Origin: an uncultured Alphaproteobacteria bacterium
GTDB lineage: Bacteria > Pseudomonadota > Alphaproteobacteria > Rhizobiales > Aestuariivirgaceae
DNA length: 60,106 nucleotides
Assembly: GCA_937870685.1 (NCBI GenBank)
Contig: CALMZX010000031.1
Span: 1 to 60,106 of the forward strand
Direction: 5' to 3'
The notes below the pieces were generated by a model. It was not told the DNA's origin and made no database searches. It saw only the letters and a program-made list of their open reading frames with translations. Both the position numbers and the translations under genes were made by a program. Positions 10,101-17,525 of the stretch are shown one piece after another (position 1 is the first letter of the stretch; the number at the start of each line of letters is the position of its first letter).

Positions 10101-10399
10101 TTGCCGATGGTGCAGGTGCCAGAAGCCGCTTTGACATCGGCGTCATCATCGCCGCCGGCATGTCGATCGGCACGCTGTTCACGCTCTTCGTGACGCCAGC
10201 TGTGTACTCCTACGTGGCCCGCGACCGCCGCCGCTTCATGGCGGAGGCGCACCAGCATGAGGACGAACTGGCCGCCGACAACATCATCCACGGCGAAATA
10301 CCCGACGGTCCTCACGTTGTTGCGGCGCCCGCCAATGATCCGGGCCGGGAGACGGGCAAGGGTCGCAAGGCCAGCGAACAGCCCAAGGCTGCCGAATAG
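7157..10399 (+). CDS. RND multidrug efflux pump, inner-membrane permease (AcrB/HAE1 type)
   Basis: A 1080-residue proton-driven exporter with the usual twelve-helix plan and two large periplasmic loops. It opens MHFTDIFVKRPVLATVVSLL. The proton-relay aspartate pair is visible in GLVVDDAIVVVENI (D400/D401), and the second half repeats the fold with GLVTLIGLIAKHGILMVEFA. The family exports drugs, detergents and other amphiphiles. The C-terminus has a long polar tail (about 50 residues) after the last helix. An AAGGA ribosome site precedes the ATG. It ends the padR-adaptor-pump operon, and a terminator follows at once. Confidence 0.96.
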   Translation: MHFTDIFVKRPVLATVVSLLILLAGAQSVLKLPIRQFPEVSDTKIEITTVYPGANADQIKGFVTTPLQQAVASTEGVDTLTSRSSQNVSTITLKLRLDADADRALADVLSKVNEVKGVLPEEANDPVVKRTTGAGFALMYISFKSTEMTPPQVSDYLDRVVKPKLQAINGVASAEILGGSTFAMRVWLDPDKMASFGITPLDVAGALQANNFTTAAGEVKGRFTQQNINAQTSLETPEEFGQLVVANRGGTIVRLGQIAQINLGPQNFSSSSAFDGVKAVFMGIQTTPDANPLTVIATVREAIPEIARQLPSGLEAKIAYDATEFINESIWEVAKTLGEASVIVIIVIFLFLGNLRSTLIPVVTIPLSLIGVALVLVALGYSINLLTLLALVLAIGLVVDDAIVVVENIHRHIEEGMTPFVAALKGAREITGPVIAMTITLAAVYAPIGFTSGLTGALFREFAFTLAGAVIVSGIVALTLSPMMTSKLLKSHEHQSWFSRLVERVFGALQRFYRRRLDGTIRQRAVFAWIAVLTIVLSGVLYNAINRQLAPAEDQGVLFAFVNAPDHTNLDYLTSYTDPLTEDLLKLPERQNLFSINGFPNSQSAFIGLILKPWGDRERSDLSVMGELQPKFGQVAGANIFATAPSAIPVGAGELPIEFVITHPGEYTELADVLEKLDSEAKKSGLFIFTNADLRFSTPQVELIVDKDRANKLGITMRDVGATLATLLGGNNVNRFTVQGRSYQVIPQVPRAERETAENILKYRVRAADGSMVPLSSFVTLGKSVQPNGLQTFQQLNSATLSGVPFPGRTIGEGIAFLQNKAQELFPRGMAYDFKGESRQFVNEGNTLAITFAVALLLIYLVLAAQFESFRDPFVILIGLPATIFGALFVLFILGEVNGAMQNNPPINLGSGTINIYTQIGLVTLIGLIAKHGILMVEFANKLQETDGLDKHTAIKEAAAVRLRPILMTTAAMVIGVVPLLIADGAGARSRFDIGVIIAAGMSIGTLFTLFVTPAVYSYVARDRRRFMAEAHQHEDELAADNIIHGEIPDGPHVVAAPANDPGRETGKGRKASEQPKAAE

Positions 10400-10408
10400 G
10401 CTCTTTCG

Positions 10409-11635
10409 TCAGCCCAACATCGAAAGCCCTGACGCAATCCGCGTCAGGGCTTTTTTGATGTCATCCTCGCTGGCCGCGAAGGAAAGACGGATGGAGTTGG
10501 GAGCACCAAAGGCCGAGCCCGGCACCGTCGCGACGTTGTGCTCTTCGAGCAGCCAGTCACACAGTTCGTCCGAACTGGCGATCCGCGTATTGCCCGCGGC
10601 ATTGCCGAGGAAGGCAGAGACATCCGGGAAGGCATAGAAGGTGCCGGGAATGCTGCCGATCTTCAGTCCGGGAATGGCGCGCAATCCGGCAATCACCAGG
10701 TCGCGGCGGCGGCGGTAGGCCTCGCGCATGGTCACCACGTCATCACGCGGGCCTTCCAGCGCGGCGATTGCCGCGCGCTGCACGAATGAATTGGCACCGG
10801 CGGACACAATGCTCTGCATGCGCCCCATGGCCTTGGCGATGGGCTCTGCGGCTGCGGCATAACCCAGCCGCCAGCCGGTCATGGCAAAGCCCTTGGCAAA
10901 GCCGTTGAGCGTGATGGTGCGTGCCAACATGCCGGGCAGGGAACCGAACGACACCATCTCGCCGTCAAACAGGATGTATTCGTATATCTCGTCAGCCAGC
11001 ACCATCAGGTTGGGATGGGCAGAAACAATCGCTGCAATCGCTTCCAACTCGGCGCGGGTCCAGACGGCCCCCGTCGGGTTGCAGGGTGAATTGACGATGA
11101 TGAGTTTGGAGCGCGGCGTCACGGCAGCGGCGATGCGCGCGGCTGGCACCTTGTAGTCTTCTCCGACACTGGAGGTGAGCACCACGGGCGTGCCACCCGC
11201 CAGCCGTACCGTGGCCTCGTAGGACACCCAATAGGGAGCCAGGATGATCACCTCGTCACCCGGCCCGATGACCGAAAGAATGGCATTGGCGATGGCCTGC
11301 TTCGTGCCATTGGCCAGCACAACGCCCGAGGCCGGGTAGGGCAGGCCATTCTCGGCCTTCAGTTTGCGCGCAATGGCCTCCCGCAACTCCGGAATGCCGG
11401 CTACGGGGGAGTAGTGTGTAAAGCCTTGGTCCAGCGCGGCTTTGGCGGCGTCGCGAATGTTCTCCGGTGTATCGAAATCCGGCTCACCCACGGTGAGCGC
11501 CACCACATCGCGGCCCTTGGCCCGCAATTCGCGGGACTTCTGTGCCATGCGGATGATGGCGCCTTCATCGGCGGCATTGGCGCGGCTGGAAAGCTGGCGG
11601 GCGGGGTCGAAGACAGGCTGTGCGGGGACGCTCAT
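10409..11635 (-). CDS. Pyridoxal-phosphate aminotransferase, class I (aspartate/prephenate aminotransferase type)
   Basis: A 408-residue fold-type I enzyme of subgroup I-beta. Visible motifs are LTVGEPDFDTP, HYSPVAGIPELREAI, the NSPCNPTG substrate-binding loop, the VLADEIYEYILFDG aspartate/tyrosine PLP contacts, the catalytic lysine in NGFAKGFAMTGWRLGY, and the carboxylate-binding arginine region PNSIRLSFA. It transfers the amino group of aspartate or glutamate; in alphaproteobacteria this class also serves as prephenate aminotransferase. Just before the lysine the usual Ser is Ala, a minor variant. It is divergent from the lipoprotein gene and convergent with the pump. Confidence 0.93.
   Translation of the reverse strand: MSVPAQPVFDPARQLSSRANAADEGAIIRMAQKSRELRAKGRDVVALTVGEPDFDTPENIRDAAKAALDQGFTHYSPVAGIPELREAIARKLKAENGLPYPASGVVLANGTKQAIANAILSVIGPGDEVIILAPYWVSYEATVRLAGGTPVVLTSSVGEDYKVPAARIAAAVTPRSKLIIVNSPCNPTGAVWTRAELEAIAAIVSAHPNLMVLADEIYEYILFDGEMVSFGSLPGMLARTITLNGFAKGFAMTGWRLGYAAAAEPIAKAMGRMQSIVSAGANSFVQRAAIAALEGPRDDVVTMREAYRRRRDLVIAGLRAIPGLKIGSIPGTFYAFPDVSAFLGNAAGNTRIASSDELCDWLLEEHNVATVPGSAFGAPNSIRLSFAASEDDIKKALTRIASGLSMLG
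10423..10456 (+). terminator. Rho-independent terminator of the efflux operon, inside the converging gene
   Basis: A 13-base perfect stem AAAGCCCTGACGC (10423-10435) / GCGTCAGGGCTTT (10441-10453), a 5-base loop, and a T-run to 10456. It terminates plus-strand transcription of the pump. It lies wholly inside the last codons of the converging aminotransferase gene. The minus strand has only a short T-run after the stem, so it should stop that gene poorly. Confidence 0.88.
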
Positions 11636-11699
11636 GATGGCTGGCTGCTATGCCAGCTTCTCCTTGCCCCGTCGAGGGCGCGCGGCTAGATGCAGGCCC

Positions 11700-12071
11700 A
11701 TGAAAATCGCTGCCACCACGACTGTCCTGCTCGTTATCGCCTTGCCACTGGCCGCCTGCAACAACGAGGCCAATGGCGTGCGCATCAGCACCGACAAAAA
11801 GGCCGCCGCTCCGGCACCTGTCATCAGCCGGCCGCGCTCGGAACCGATTTTCTACAACGGCAAGACCTACCGGCTGGATTTTGCGCCTGGCGCGGGCGGG
11901 GCCTTCGACATGGCCGTGGGTGGCATGAGTGCCAAACAGGAGAAGGACGCCGTGGCCGTCGCCACATCATCACTCCGCTATTTCGCCTGCCCGGATGGCA
12001 AGACGGGCAAGCTCACCACCAAGCCGGCCTATGCGGCTGGCGCATGGAAGATGCAGGCCCGCTGCGGCTGA
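11700..12071 (+). CDS. Small lipoprotein of unknown function
   Basis: A 123-residue protein with a lipoprotein signal (MKIAATTTVLLVIALPL then AAC; lipobox LAAC). The mature part has a low-complexity linker (KKAAAPAPVISRP) and a small domain with two cysteines (FACPDGKT near residue 97 and the C-terminal RCG) that may form a disulfide in the periplasm. No family was recognised. It starts 65 bases from the divergent aminotransferase ATG. Confidence 0.75.
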   Translation: MKIAATTTVLLVIALPLAACNNEANGVRISTDKKAAAPAPVISRPRSEPIFYNGKTYRLDFAPGAGGAFDMAVGGMSAKQEKDAVAVATSSLRYFACPDGKTGKLTTKPAYAAGAWKMQARCG

Positions 12072-12205
12072 CCATGCGGACCGGGCCGCTTGCAGGGCCC
12101 GAATCATCGTGCTTAAAATTCTGTTAATGTTTGAGGGTCGCAGCCTGTGGTCCTTGTGCCCCCGGTTGCCGTGGCCCTGTGTGAGCGGTGTTGCGGGAGG
12201 AGCCT

Positions 12206-13459
12206 ATGCTTCTGTTGGATGCAGTTCTCGGAAAGCTGATCCGGAAGGGCGATTTGCGGATCACGGATTGGACAGGAGCCGTCAGCCGCTTCGGCGATGG
12301 CGGCACTCCCCGCGCCCACATCCGCATCGCCAATGCCGCCACGGCGCGCAAGATTGCGCTGGACCCCGATCTTCATCTCGGCGAGTGCTACATGGACGGC
12401 GGCATCGAAATGATCGAAGGCAGCATCTACGACTTCCTCGCGCTCGCCATGCAGAACACCGAGCGCCAGGGCAAGTCCCACTGGATTCACAACGTCGTCC
12501 ACAAGGGCAGGCTCGCCACGCGGCGGCTGGCCCAGAACAATCCCGTGGGCAAGGCCAAGAGCAACGTCGCCCACCACTACGACCTCTCGGGAAGCCTCTA
12601 TGATCTCTTCCTCGATGTGGACCGGCAGTATTCCTGCGCCTATTTCGAAAGCTCCACTGCCTCGCTGGAAGAGGCGCAACTCGCCAAGAAGCGCCACCTC
12701 GCCGCCAAGCTCAATATCAAGCCGGGTATGAAGGTGCTGGATATCGGCTCCGGCTGGGGCGGGCTCGGGCTTTACCTCGCCGAGGTCTGCGGCGCGGAGG
12801 TGACAGGTGTCACGCTCTCGGAAGAGCAGCACAAACTCTCGAACGAACGCGCCTGCCAGCGCGGCATCAGCCAGCGCGTGAAGTTCCTCCTGAAAGACTA
12901 TCGCCATCTTGATGAAACCTTTGACCGCATCGTCTCTGTGGGCATGTTCGAGCATGTGGGCATTGGCCACTATCCGGAATTCTTCGCCAAGGTTGCGGCC
13001 CTGCTGAAGGACGATGGCGTAGCGCTGCTGCACTCCATCAACCGCTCTGATGGTCCGGGCGTCACCAGCGCCTGGATCAGCCGCCACATCTTCCCGGGTG
13101 GATACATTCCGGCACTCTCCGAGGTGATCCCGCATCTGGAAGGGCAGGGGCTCTATGTCACCGACATCGAGATCCTGCGGCTGCACTATGCGGAGACGCT
13201 GCGCCACTGGTCACGCCGCTTCGTCGGCAACCGCGAGCGCGCCAAGGCGCTCTACGACGAACGCTTCTGCCGCATGTGGGAGTTCTATCTGGCCGGGTCC
13301 GAATGCGCCTTCCGTTACGGCGGCATGAACAACTTCCAGATCCAGTTCGGCCGGAACCAGCACATCCTGCCCATCACGCGTGACTACATCGGTCAGGAAG
13401 AAGAGCGCCTGCGCAAGATCGAGCGCAAGACTCCGTTGCTGCGCAAGGTGAGCGGCTGA
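12206..13459 (+). CDS. cfa: Cyclopropane-fatty-acyl-phospholipid synthase
   Basis: A 417-residue SAM-dependent enzyme that adds a methylene bridge to unsaturated acyl chains of membrane phospholipids. The N-terminal lipid-binding domain contains IRIANAATARKIALDPDLHL. The SAM domain has KVLDIGSGWGGLGLYLA and GVTLSEEQ, then VSVGMFEHVG and the active-site HSINRSD region. The ATG at 12206 has a strong GGAGGAG site just ahead; an in-frame GTG at 12188 is ignored. The 134-base gap upstream contains an AT-rich patch near 12112-12132 that may be its promoter. It stops one base before the stop of the converging Tam41-like gene, so this lipid-tailoring enzyme abuts the lipid locus. Confidence 0.95.
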   Translation: MLLLDAVLGKLIRKGDLRITDWTGAVSRFGDGGTPRAHIRIANAATARKIALDPDLHLGECYMDGGIEMIEGSIYDFLALAMQNTERQGKSHWIHNVVHKGRLATRRLAQNNPVGKAKSNVAHHYDLSGSLYDLFLDVDRQYSCAYFESSTASLEEAQLAKKRHLAAKLNIKPGMKVLDIGSGWGGLGLYLAEVCGAEVTGVTLSEEQHKLSNERACQRGISQRVKFLLKDYRHLDETFDRIVSVGMFEHVGIGHYPEFFAKVAALLKDDGVALLHSINRSDGPGVTSAWISRHIFPGGYIPALSEVIPHLEGQGLYVTDIEILRLHYAETLRHWSRRFVGNRERAKALYDERFCRMWEFYLAGSECAFRYGGMNNFQIQFGRNQHILPITRDYIGQEEERLRKIERKTPLLRKVSG

Positions 13460-13460
13460 C

Positions 13461-14312
13461 CTATTTCAGCCCCTTCTTGCCCAGCAGTTTGGGGAGCAGA
13501 AGAAGGCCTGCAAGGAATGGATGCCGCCGCTGCCAGTCCGTCACTTCGATTTTGACCCCCGAATGCCGCGCAATCTTCCATGCAGCATAGTCTGCGCCAC
13601 CTTGGAAAGTGAAGGCCGCCTTGGCGAGACGTGCCACCGACCACAGCTTGCCGAAGGCGCGCTTTGCCCGCCATGAAGACGTGACGGGCTGTACGTTCAC
13701 AAGCATTGGCCCGAGTGCGGCATAGTATTCGGCATCTGAGGCAACGATCAGTGCCGCCCGGTTGCCGCTCTCAGGCCGCAGCTCGGTCCGGTAGGTGTTC
13801 TCGAACAGTCTTTTCCATGGTTCACTGGACGACAGGAACATCCCGTGCCCATAGGCTGTGCGCACGGCAGTGCAGAGAGCCGCCACGACCCGCTCCCGCA
13901 CCACATCCTGCGGACACCACACAATCCGGCTGGGTTGGGCAAATCGTGCCCAGAGGTAGGGATTGGCCGTGCCGGCGGCAACGAGGTCCTCAAAGCGCTC
14001 CAGTGTCATCACGGCATACTTGCAGCGCAGCACAGTCCCGCCCGTGCCCAGTTCCGCGTAGTGCACGTTGGGCGGCACACGCTGGCCCAGCCAGCGCAAG
14101 GCGGCAATGCCGCTTACCTGCTGCGGCAGGTCTACCAGCACGTAGAAATCGATCAGCGTTTCGGTAGGCGACGAGTCGCGCAGGGCCGATCCATAGGCCA
14201 GCACAGCAAGCGTGCCGGCGTGGCGTTCCGCCAGCGTGCGCGCAAAGGCCTGCACCTCTGCATGCACGGGCCTGCGAGTGATGCCATCCAGAAAGGTGGC
14301 GAGATCGTCCAT
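13461..14312 (-). CDS. Tam41/Mmp37-like nucleotidyltransferase (putative CDP-lipid synthase)
   Basis: A 283-residue protein with the pol-beta-type nucleotidyltransferase signature AYGS (39-42) and LIDFYVLVD (53-61). Read against the mitochondrial phosphatidate cytidylyltransferase Tam41, the order of motifs is kept: AYGS, (L/I)DF, KY(A/G)V near residue 98, NPYLWARFAQPSRI near 117-130, a Tyr...Arg motif (NTYRTELRPE), and a C-terminal S..R..K...FT block (SVARLAKAAFTF). Tam41 makes CDP-diacylglycerol from CTP and phosphatidate. It is the last gene of a seven-gene operon; its ATG overlaps the lipid kinase stop (TGATG). The family is inferred from motif order, not a search. Confidence 0.72.
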   Translation of the reverse strand: MDDLATFLDGITRRPVHAEVQAFARTLAERHAGTLAVLAYGSALRDSSPTETLIDFYVLVDLPQQVSGIAALRWLGQRVPPNVHYAELGTGGTVLRCKYAVMTLERFEDLVAAGTANPYLWARFAQPSRIVWCPQDVVRERVVAALCTAVRTAYGHGMFLSSSEPWKRLFENTYRTELRPESGNRAALIVASDAEYYAALGPMLVNVQPVTSSWRAKRAFGKLWSVARLAKAAFTFQGGADYAAWKIARHSGVKIEVTDWQRRHPFLAGLLLLPKLLGKKGLK

Positions 14313-15265
14313 CAGCGGATGATGTAGGTGAATTCGGGACCGCTCTCAATGCGCAAGGCTTCGCCTTCCGGCGCATCGAAGAACTCGCCATCGATCACGA
14401 ACTCGGCCGATGTCTCGATGGAGCAGCCGGTCACGGCATGGCTGGTGGCACCGGGCGGTGCTGTGCGCTTCTCTCCACCCATGATGGCGGGCAGGAACCA
14501 GCGCGGGATGTTGGGCACGGGATAGGGGAAGGTGGTGACCCTGATGGGGCCGGACTTGCCCCCCCAGAAGGGCCGCGTGCCGAGGATCAGCTTGTCCAGC
14601 GTGGTGGCCAGCGCCAGCAATTGCGTGCCTGTTGCCAGCACCGTGTTCCCGGCCTTCACCGTGATCGGGAAAGGCCTGTCAAAACGGCTGGGATCATGCG
14701 GGTTGGGGGCGCTGAACAGGCTCTTGCCCACGGCACTGGCCAGTGCGGCGAAGGTCGCAAGGTTGCCTTTGACGCCTTTGTCGTTCAGTGAAACCTGCGT
14801 GTGGCGTGTAGCTGCGCTTACTGCCCCTGTACCGAGGAACATGCCATGCCGTGCCTGACCGTCACGCGGGTTGGCGGCCCGAAGGGTTGGCCTCACGCGC
14901 ACCTCCTGTGGCACCGGGGCGCCAATGAAAGCCGCCTGCGCCGCGATGCTCCTTGTCCGGTAGCCGATGTCGGCCGCCGTCATGTTGGTCGTACCGTGCG
15001 GCAGCAGGCAGATGCGCGGCAGCGCCGGGAAGATACGCTTCTCCGCCAGCAGCGTCTGGATCGCCTGCACCGTGCCATCGCCTGAGGAGATGAACAGGTC
15101 GGTGCAGCCGCCGCTGGCAAATGCGTACAATGCACCTTCCAACTGGCCGAAGGCCGTGAGCTGGTGAACCTTCACGTGGGAGTGTTGTTTCAGCGCCTCC
15201 GCCAGCGCAACGCCCTTGCCGTTCCCGCGTCCTGATTTCGGATTGATCAGAACGGCAGCGGTCAT
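14312..15265 (-). CDS. Diacylglycerol/sphingoid-type lipid kinase
   Basis: A 317-residue protein of the DAGK catalytic family: NPKSGRG (8-14) and the nucleotide-binding SGDGTVQ (61-67), then LLPHGTTNMTA, matching the GTxND region, and a beta-rich C-terminal domain ending EFVIDGEFFDAPEGEALRIE. Members phosphorylate diacylglycerol, sphingosine/ceramide or related lipids. It overlaps the CDP-alcohol phosphotransferase by ATGA and the Tam41-like gene by one base, so the three are translationally coupled: kinase, cytidylyltransferase and headgroup transferase in a row. The true lipid substrate (DAG or ceramide) is not readable. Confidence 0.85.
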   Translation of the reverse strand: MTAAVLINPKSGRGNGKGVALAEALKQHSHVKVHQLTAFGQLEGALYAFASGGCTDLFISSGDGTVQAIQTLLAEKRIFPALPRICLLPHGTTNMTAADIGYRTRSIAAQAAFIGAPVPQEVRVRPTLRAANPRDGQARHGMFLGTGAVSAATRHTQVSLNDKGVKGNLATFAALASAVGKSLFSAPNPHDPSRFDRPFPITVKAGNTVLATGTQLLALATTLDKLILGTRPFWGGKSGPIRVTTFPYPVPNIPRWFLPAIMGGEKRTAPPGATSHAVTGCSIETSAEFVIDGEFFDAPEGEALRIESGPEFTYIIR

Positions 15266-16431
15266 GTCCGTGCCATCCAGGACGTGAGCTTGCCGCCCGC
15301 CGCACGTTTGGCCGCGAGGGCCTGCGCCAGTTGCAGGCCATGCAGCGCGAGGCAGATTGCCGTCCATGCCGCAACCGCAATCAGACCCCAGTCCGGGCGT
15401 CCGGCCAGCCAGCCGATGGAGAGGAGAATGAGGTTCGGGTTTCGCCGTGCCGTGATCTGCCGGAAGAAGGTGTCGATGGGGCGCCAGATGTGGATTTCGA
15501 GGCCCAGCCACTTGATGCTGATCCCCTCCATCACCCGCTGCAACACGTAGCCGCCGAGGATCACTGCCGTGACCCACCAGAACATCTGGTCTGTCAGGGC
15601 AAGTCCCCAGGCCGCAAGGCCAAGTGCCCAGGCGATGTACCAGAAGGGAGGATGCACAAGGTCGATGCCATGGTCGAACACATCGCCCCACTTGCTGGAG
15701 GTCAGCGTGGTGCGCGCCAGCTTGCCATCAACCGTGTCGAGGAAGGTCATCAGCCACGCGGCCAGCAAGCCCCAACCAAAATATCCGTTGAGGAACAGGA
15801 AGAACGCAGCCACCGTCGCCACGGCGGCGACACTCGTTACCATGTTGGGCGTCACGCCGCGCGCCGCAAGGAATGTGGTGGCGAGGAAAGCAGGCCGGGG
15901 CCAGACATGCTTTGTCACAAGGTCCGTGGCACCTTTGTAGGTGCCCATGAACATCCGCCAGGCGATGGTCTCTGCCGATGGCGCAGTCACCACCAGCGCG
16001 TAAGGCGTTTCGCGCTTGCGCAAGGCCTTCCAGAAGGCAACGTCGAGTTGGCCGGGCGCACGTGCCTCGACGCCGGGAATGGACGGGACGCTGTTTCCCA
16101 GCATCGCCGCCTGAACCGCAGGAAGATCGGCCGCCTGCACATGCGCCGCGACCGGAACGCCTGTATCACTCGACAGCAGGACGAGGTTTGATTTCTGCAA
16201 CAGGCCGGTCACCAGCGGCTGGTCCAGAACGGCATCGGCCCTGACCGCAATGACCGCACCGGCGTGGCTGCGCGCCTCGTCCACCGAAATCCTGTGGGCA
16301 AGCCCTGCGCGGGCAAATTGCACGGCGATGCGTTCCGGCAATGTCTTGCCAAAAAGCCGGATGCCGCTGTCTCCGAGGATGCAGAGGGCGGGTTCGGCGG
16401 CACTGGGCCGGGATGCAGGAGATTGGTCCAT
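15262..16431 (-). CDS. CDP-alcohol phosphotransferase with degenerate N-terminal nucleotidyltransferase-like domain
   Basis: A 389-residue integral membrane enzyme. The CDP-alcohol phosphotransferase signature is complete: D232, D235, G236, A239, R240, G249, D253, D257 (FLDTVDGKLAR...GDVFDHGID). The first 150 residues look like a worn nucleotidyltransferase domain (CILGDSGIRLFGKTLPER) lacking the LAAGxGxR loop. The linker (AERMF...TPNMV type) matches the layout of two-domain inositol-phosphate cytidylyltransferase/phosphotransferase fusions. It should join a CDP-activated moiety to an alcohol or alcohol phosphate within the membrane. The ATG at 16431 has no strong ribosome site, so the start is moderately sure. 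Confidence 0.85.
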   Translation of the reverse strand: MDQSPASRPSAAEPALCILGDSGIRLFGKTLPERIAVQFARAGLAHRISVDEARSHAGAVIAVRADAVLDQPLVTGLLQKSNLVLLSSDTGVPVAAHVQAADLPAVQAAMLGNSVPSIPGVEARAPGQLDVAFWKALRKRETPYALVVTAPSAETIAWRMFMGTYKGATDLVTKHVWPRPAFLATTFLAARGVTPNMVTSVAAVATVAAFFLFLNGYFGWGLLAAWLMTFLDTVDGKLARTTLTSSKWGDVFDHGIDLVHPPFWYIAWALGLAAWGLALTDQMFWWVTAVILGGYVLQRVMEGISIKWLGLEIHIWRPIDTFFRQITARRNPNLILLSIGWLAGRPDWGLIAVAAWTAICLALHGLQLAQALAAKRAAGGKLTSWMART

Positions 16432-16445
16432 GGATGTGTTTGCGC

Positions 16446-17525
16446 TCAGACTCGTTCTGTCTGCAGCGTCAGATAGGCCGCCAGCGCGGCAAAGGCCAGA
16501 ACCGGCGTCCATGCCGCCAGCCAGGGCGTCACGAAACCGAGTTCCCCGACCGACAGCGCAATCCCGTCGAAAACAAAGAAGGCAAAGCCCAGGCCGATGC
16601 CCACGGCAAACAGGAGCCCCAAGCCACCGCCGCGCCGGAACCGCGCCGCCAGCGGAACACACAGGCCCACCATCACGATGGAAATCAGGATCGGCGTCAA
16701 CCGCTTGTGCAACCACGTCTTGTAGACGTAGGCCGGACGGATTCCGAAGCCATCGTTGGAAATGAAATAACGGAGATCGGACAACGACATTTCTTCCGGG
16801 TCACCGGAGCGCGAGCCCGCTGCCGCTGGCCGCATCTGGCCGCCGTACTGAAGTGTGGATGCCTTTTCCGGCGGCTTGTTGCCACGGAAGTATGTCGTCG
16901 CATTGGTCAAGTCCCAGACGCCGTTTGTCTGCACCGCACGTTCCGCGAAAATCTGCTCCAGCAGCAGGCCATCGGCATCGCGCTTGAAGATCACCACGTC
17001 TTCAAGACGGCGCGAATCCCGGCTGGCGCTGGCAGCGCGCATGATGTCATTGCCGGAGCGCAGCCAGATCGGATCCCGCTCGCCGATTTTGAGCCGTTCC
17101 CTGCCATAGTCACCGATGCCCCATTCGCGCAGGGAAGGCGCTGCGGCGGGAACGGCCCTGTCCAGCAGGGCAAAATGGGCAACTCCTATCAGGATGGCCA
17201 GAGGCACCAGCAGGAAAATGAGCCGCCCCGGAGAAATGCCACTGGCCCAGATCGCCACCAGTTCGTTGCGGTAGCTCAGTTCGGTGAGGGTAAGCAGCAG
17301 GGCCATGAGAAGGCTCATGGGCAGGAATGTCGCCAGCGTCAGTGGCAGGCGGTGCACGATGTATGTGAAAACTGACGACAGTGTGCCACCGTCTGCATCA
17401 ATGGCGAGGACGTCCTTGGAATAGGCCGCCACCTCCAGAGTCAAAACGAACAGCGACAGGCCAAAAAGAAGGGCCAGAAACCGTGCCAGCACCATCTTGC
17501 TGATCATGAACGCGACAATTCTCAT
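16446..17525 (-). CDS. LptF/LptG family permease (LptG-like)
   Basis: A 359-residue YjgP/YjgQ-family protein: three N-terminal helices, a periplasmic beta-jellyroll (about residues 130-255, with SGNDIMRAASA and YFRGN), then three C-terminal helices (KRLTPILISIVMVGLCVPLAARF). Canonical LptF/LptG with LptB2 extract LPS from the inner membrane toward the outer membrane. It overlaps lptF by ATGA (17522-17525) and is followed 14 bases later by the CDP-alcohol phosphotransferase. The usual neighbours (pepA, lptD) are absent, so either these are the LPS pair in an unusual place or a second pair devoted to another lipid. Confidence 0.88.
   Translation of the reverse strand: MRIVAFMISKMVLARFLALLFGLSLFVLTLEVAAYSKDVLAIDADGGTLSSVFTYIVHRLPLTLATFLPMSLLMALLLTLTELSYRNELVAIWASGISPGRLIFLLVPLAILIGVAHFALLDRAVPAAAPSLREWGIGDYGRERLKIGERDPIWLRSGNDIMRAASASRDSRRLEDVVIFKRDADGLLLEQIFAERAVQTNGVWDLTNATTYFRGNKPPEKASTLQYGGQMRPAAAGSRSGDPEEMSLSDLRYFISNDGFGIRPAYVYKTWLHKRLTPILISIVMVGLCVPLAARFRRGGGLGLLFAVGIGLGFAFFVFDGIALSVGELGFVTPWLAAWTPVLAFAALAAYLTLQTERV

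Noticed and set aside
8090-10315. 741-codon open frame antisense to the RND pump
   Set aside because: Its residues are a His/Glu/Asp/Arg-rich shadow of a GC-rich gene, and the plus strand encodes an intact, well-recognised pump.
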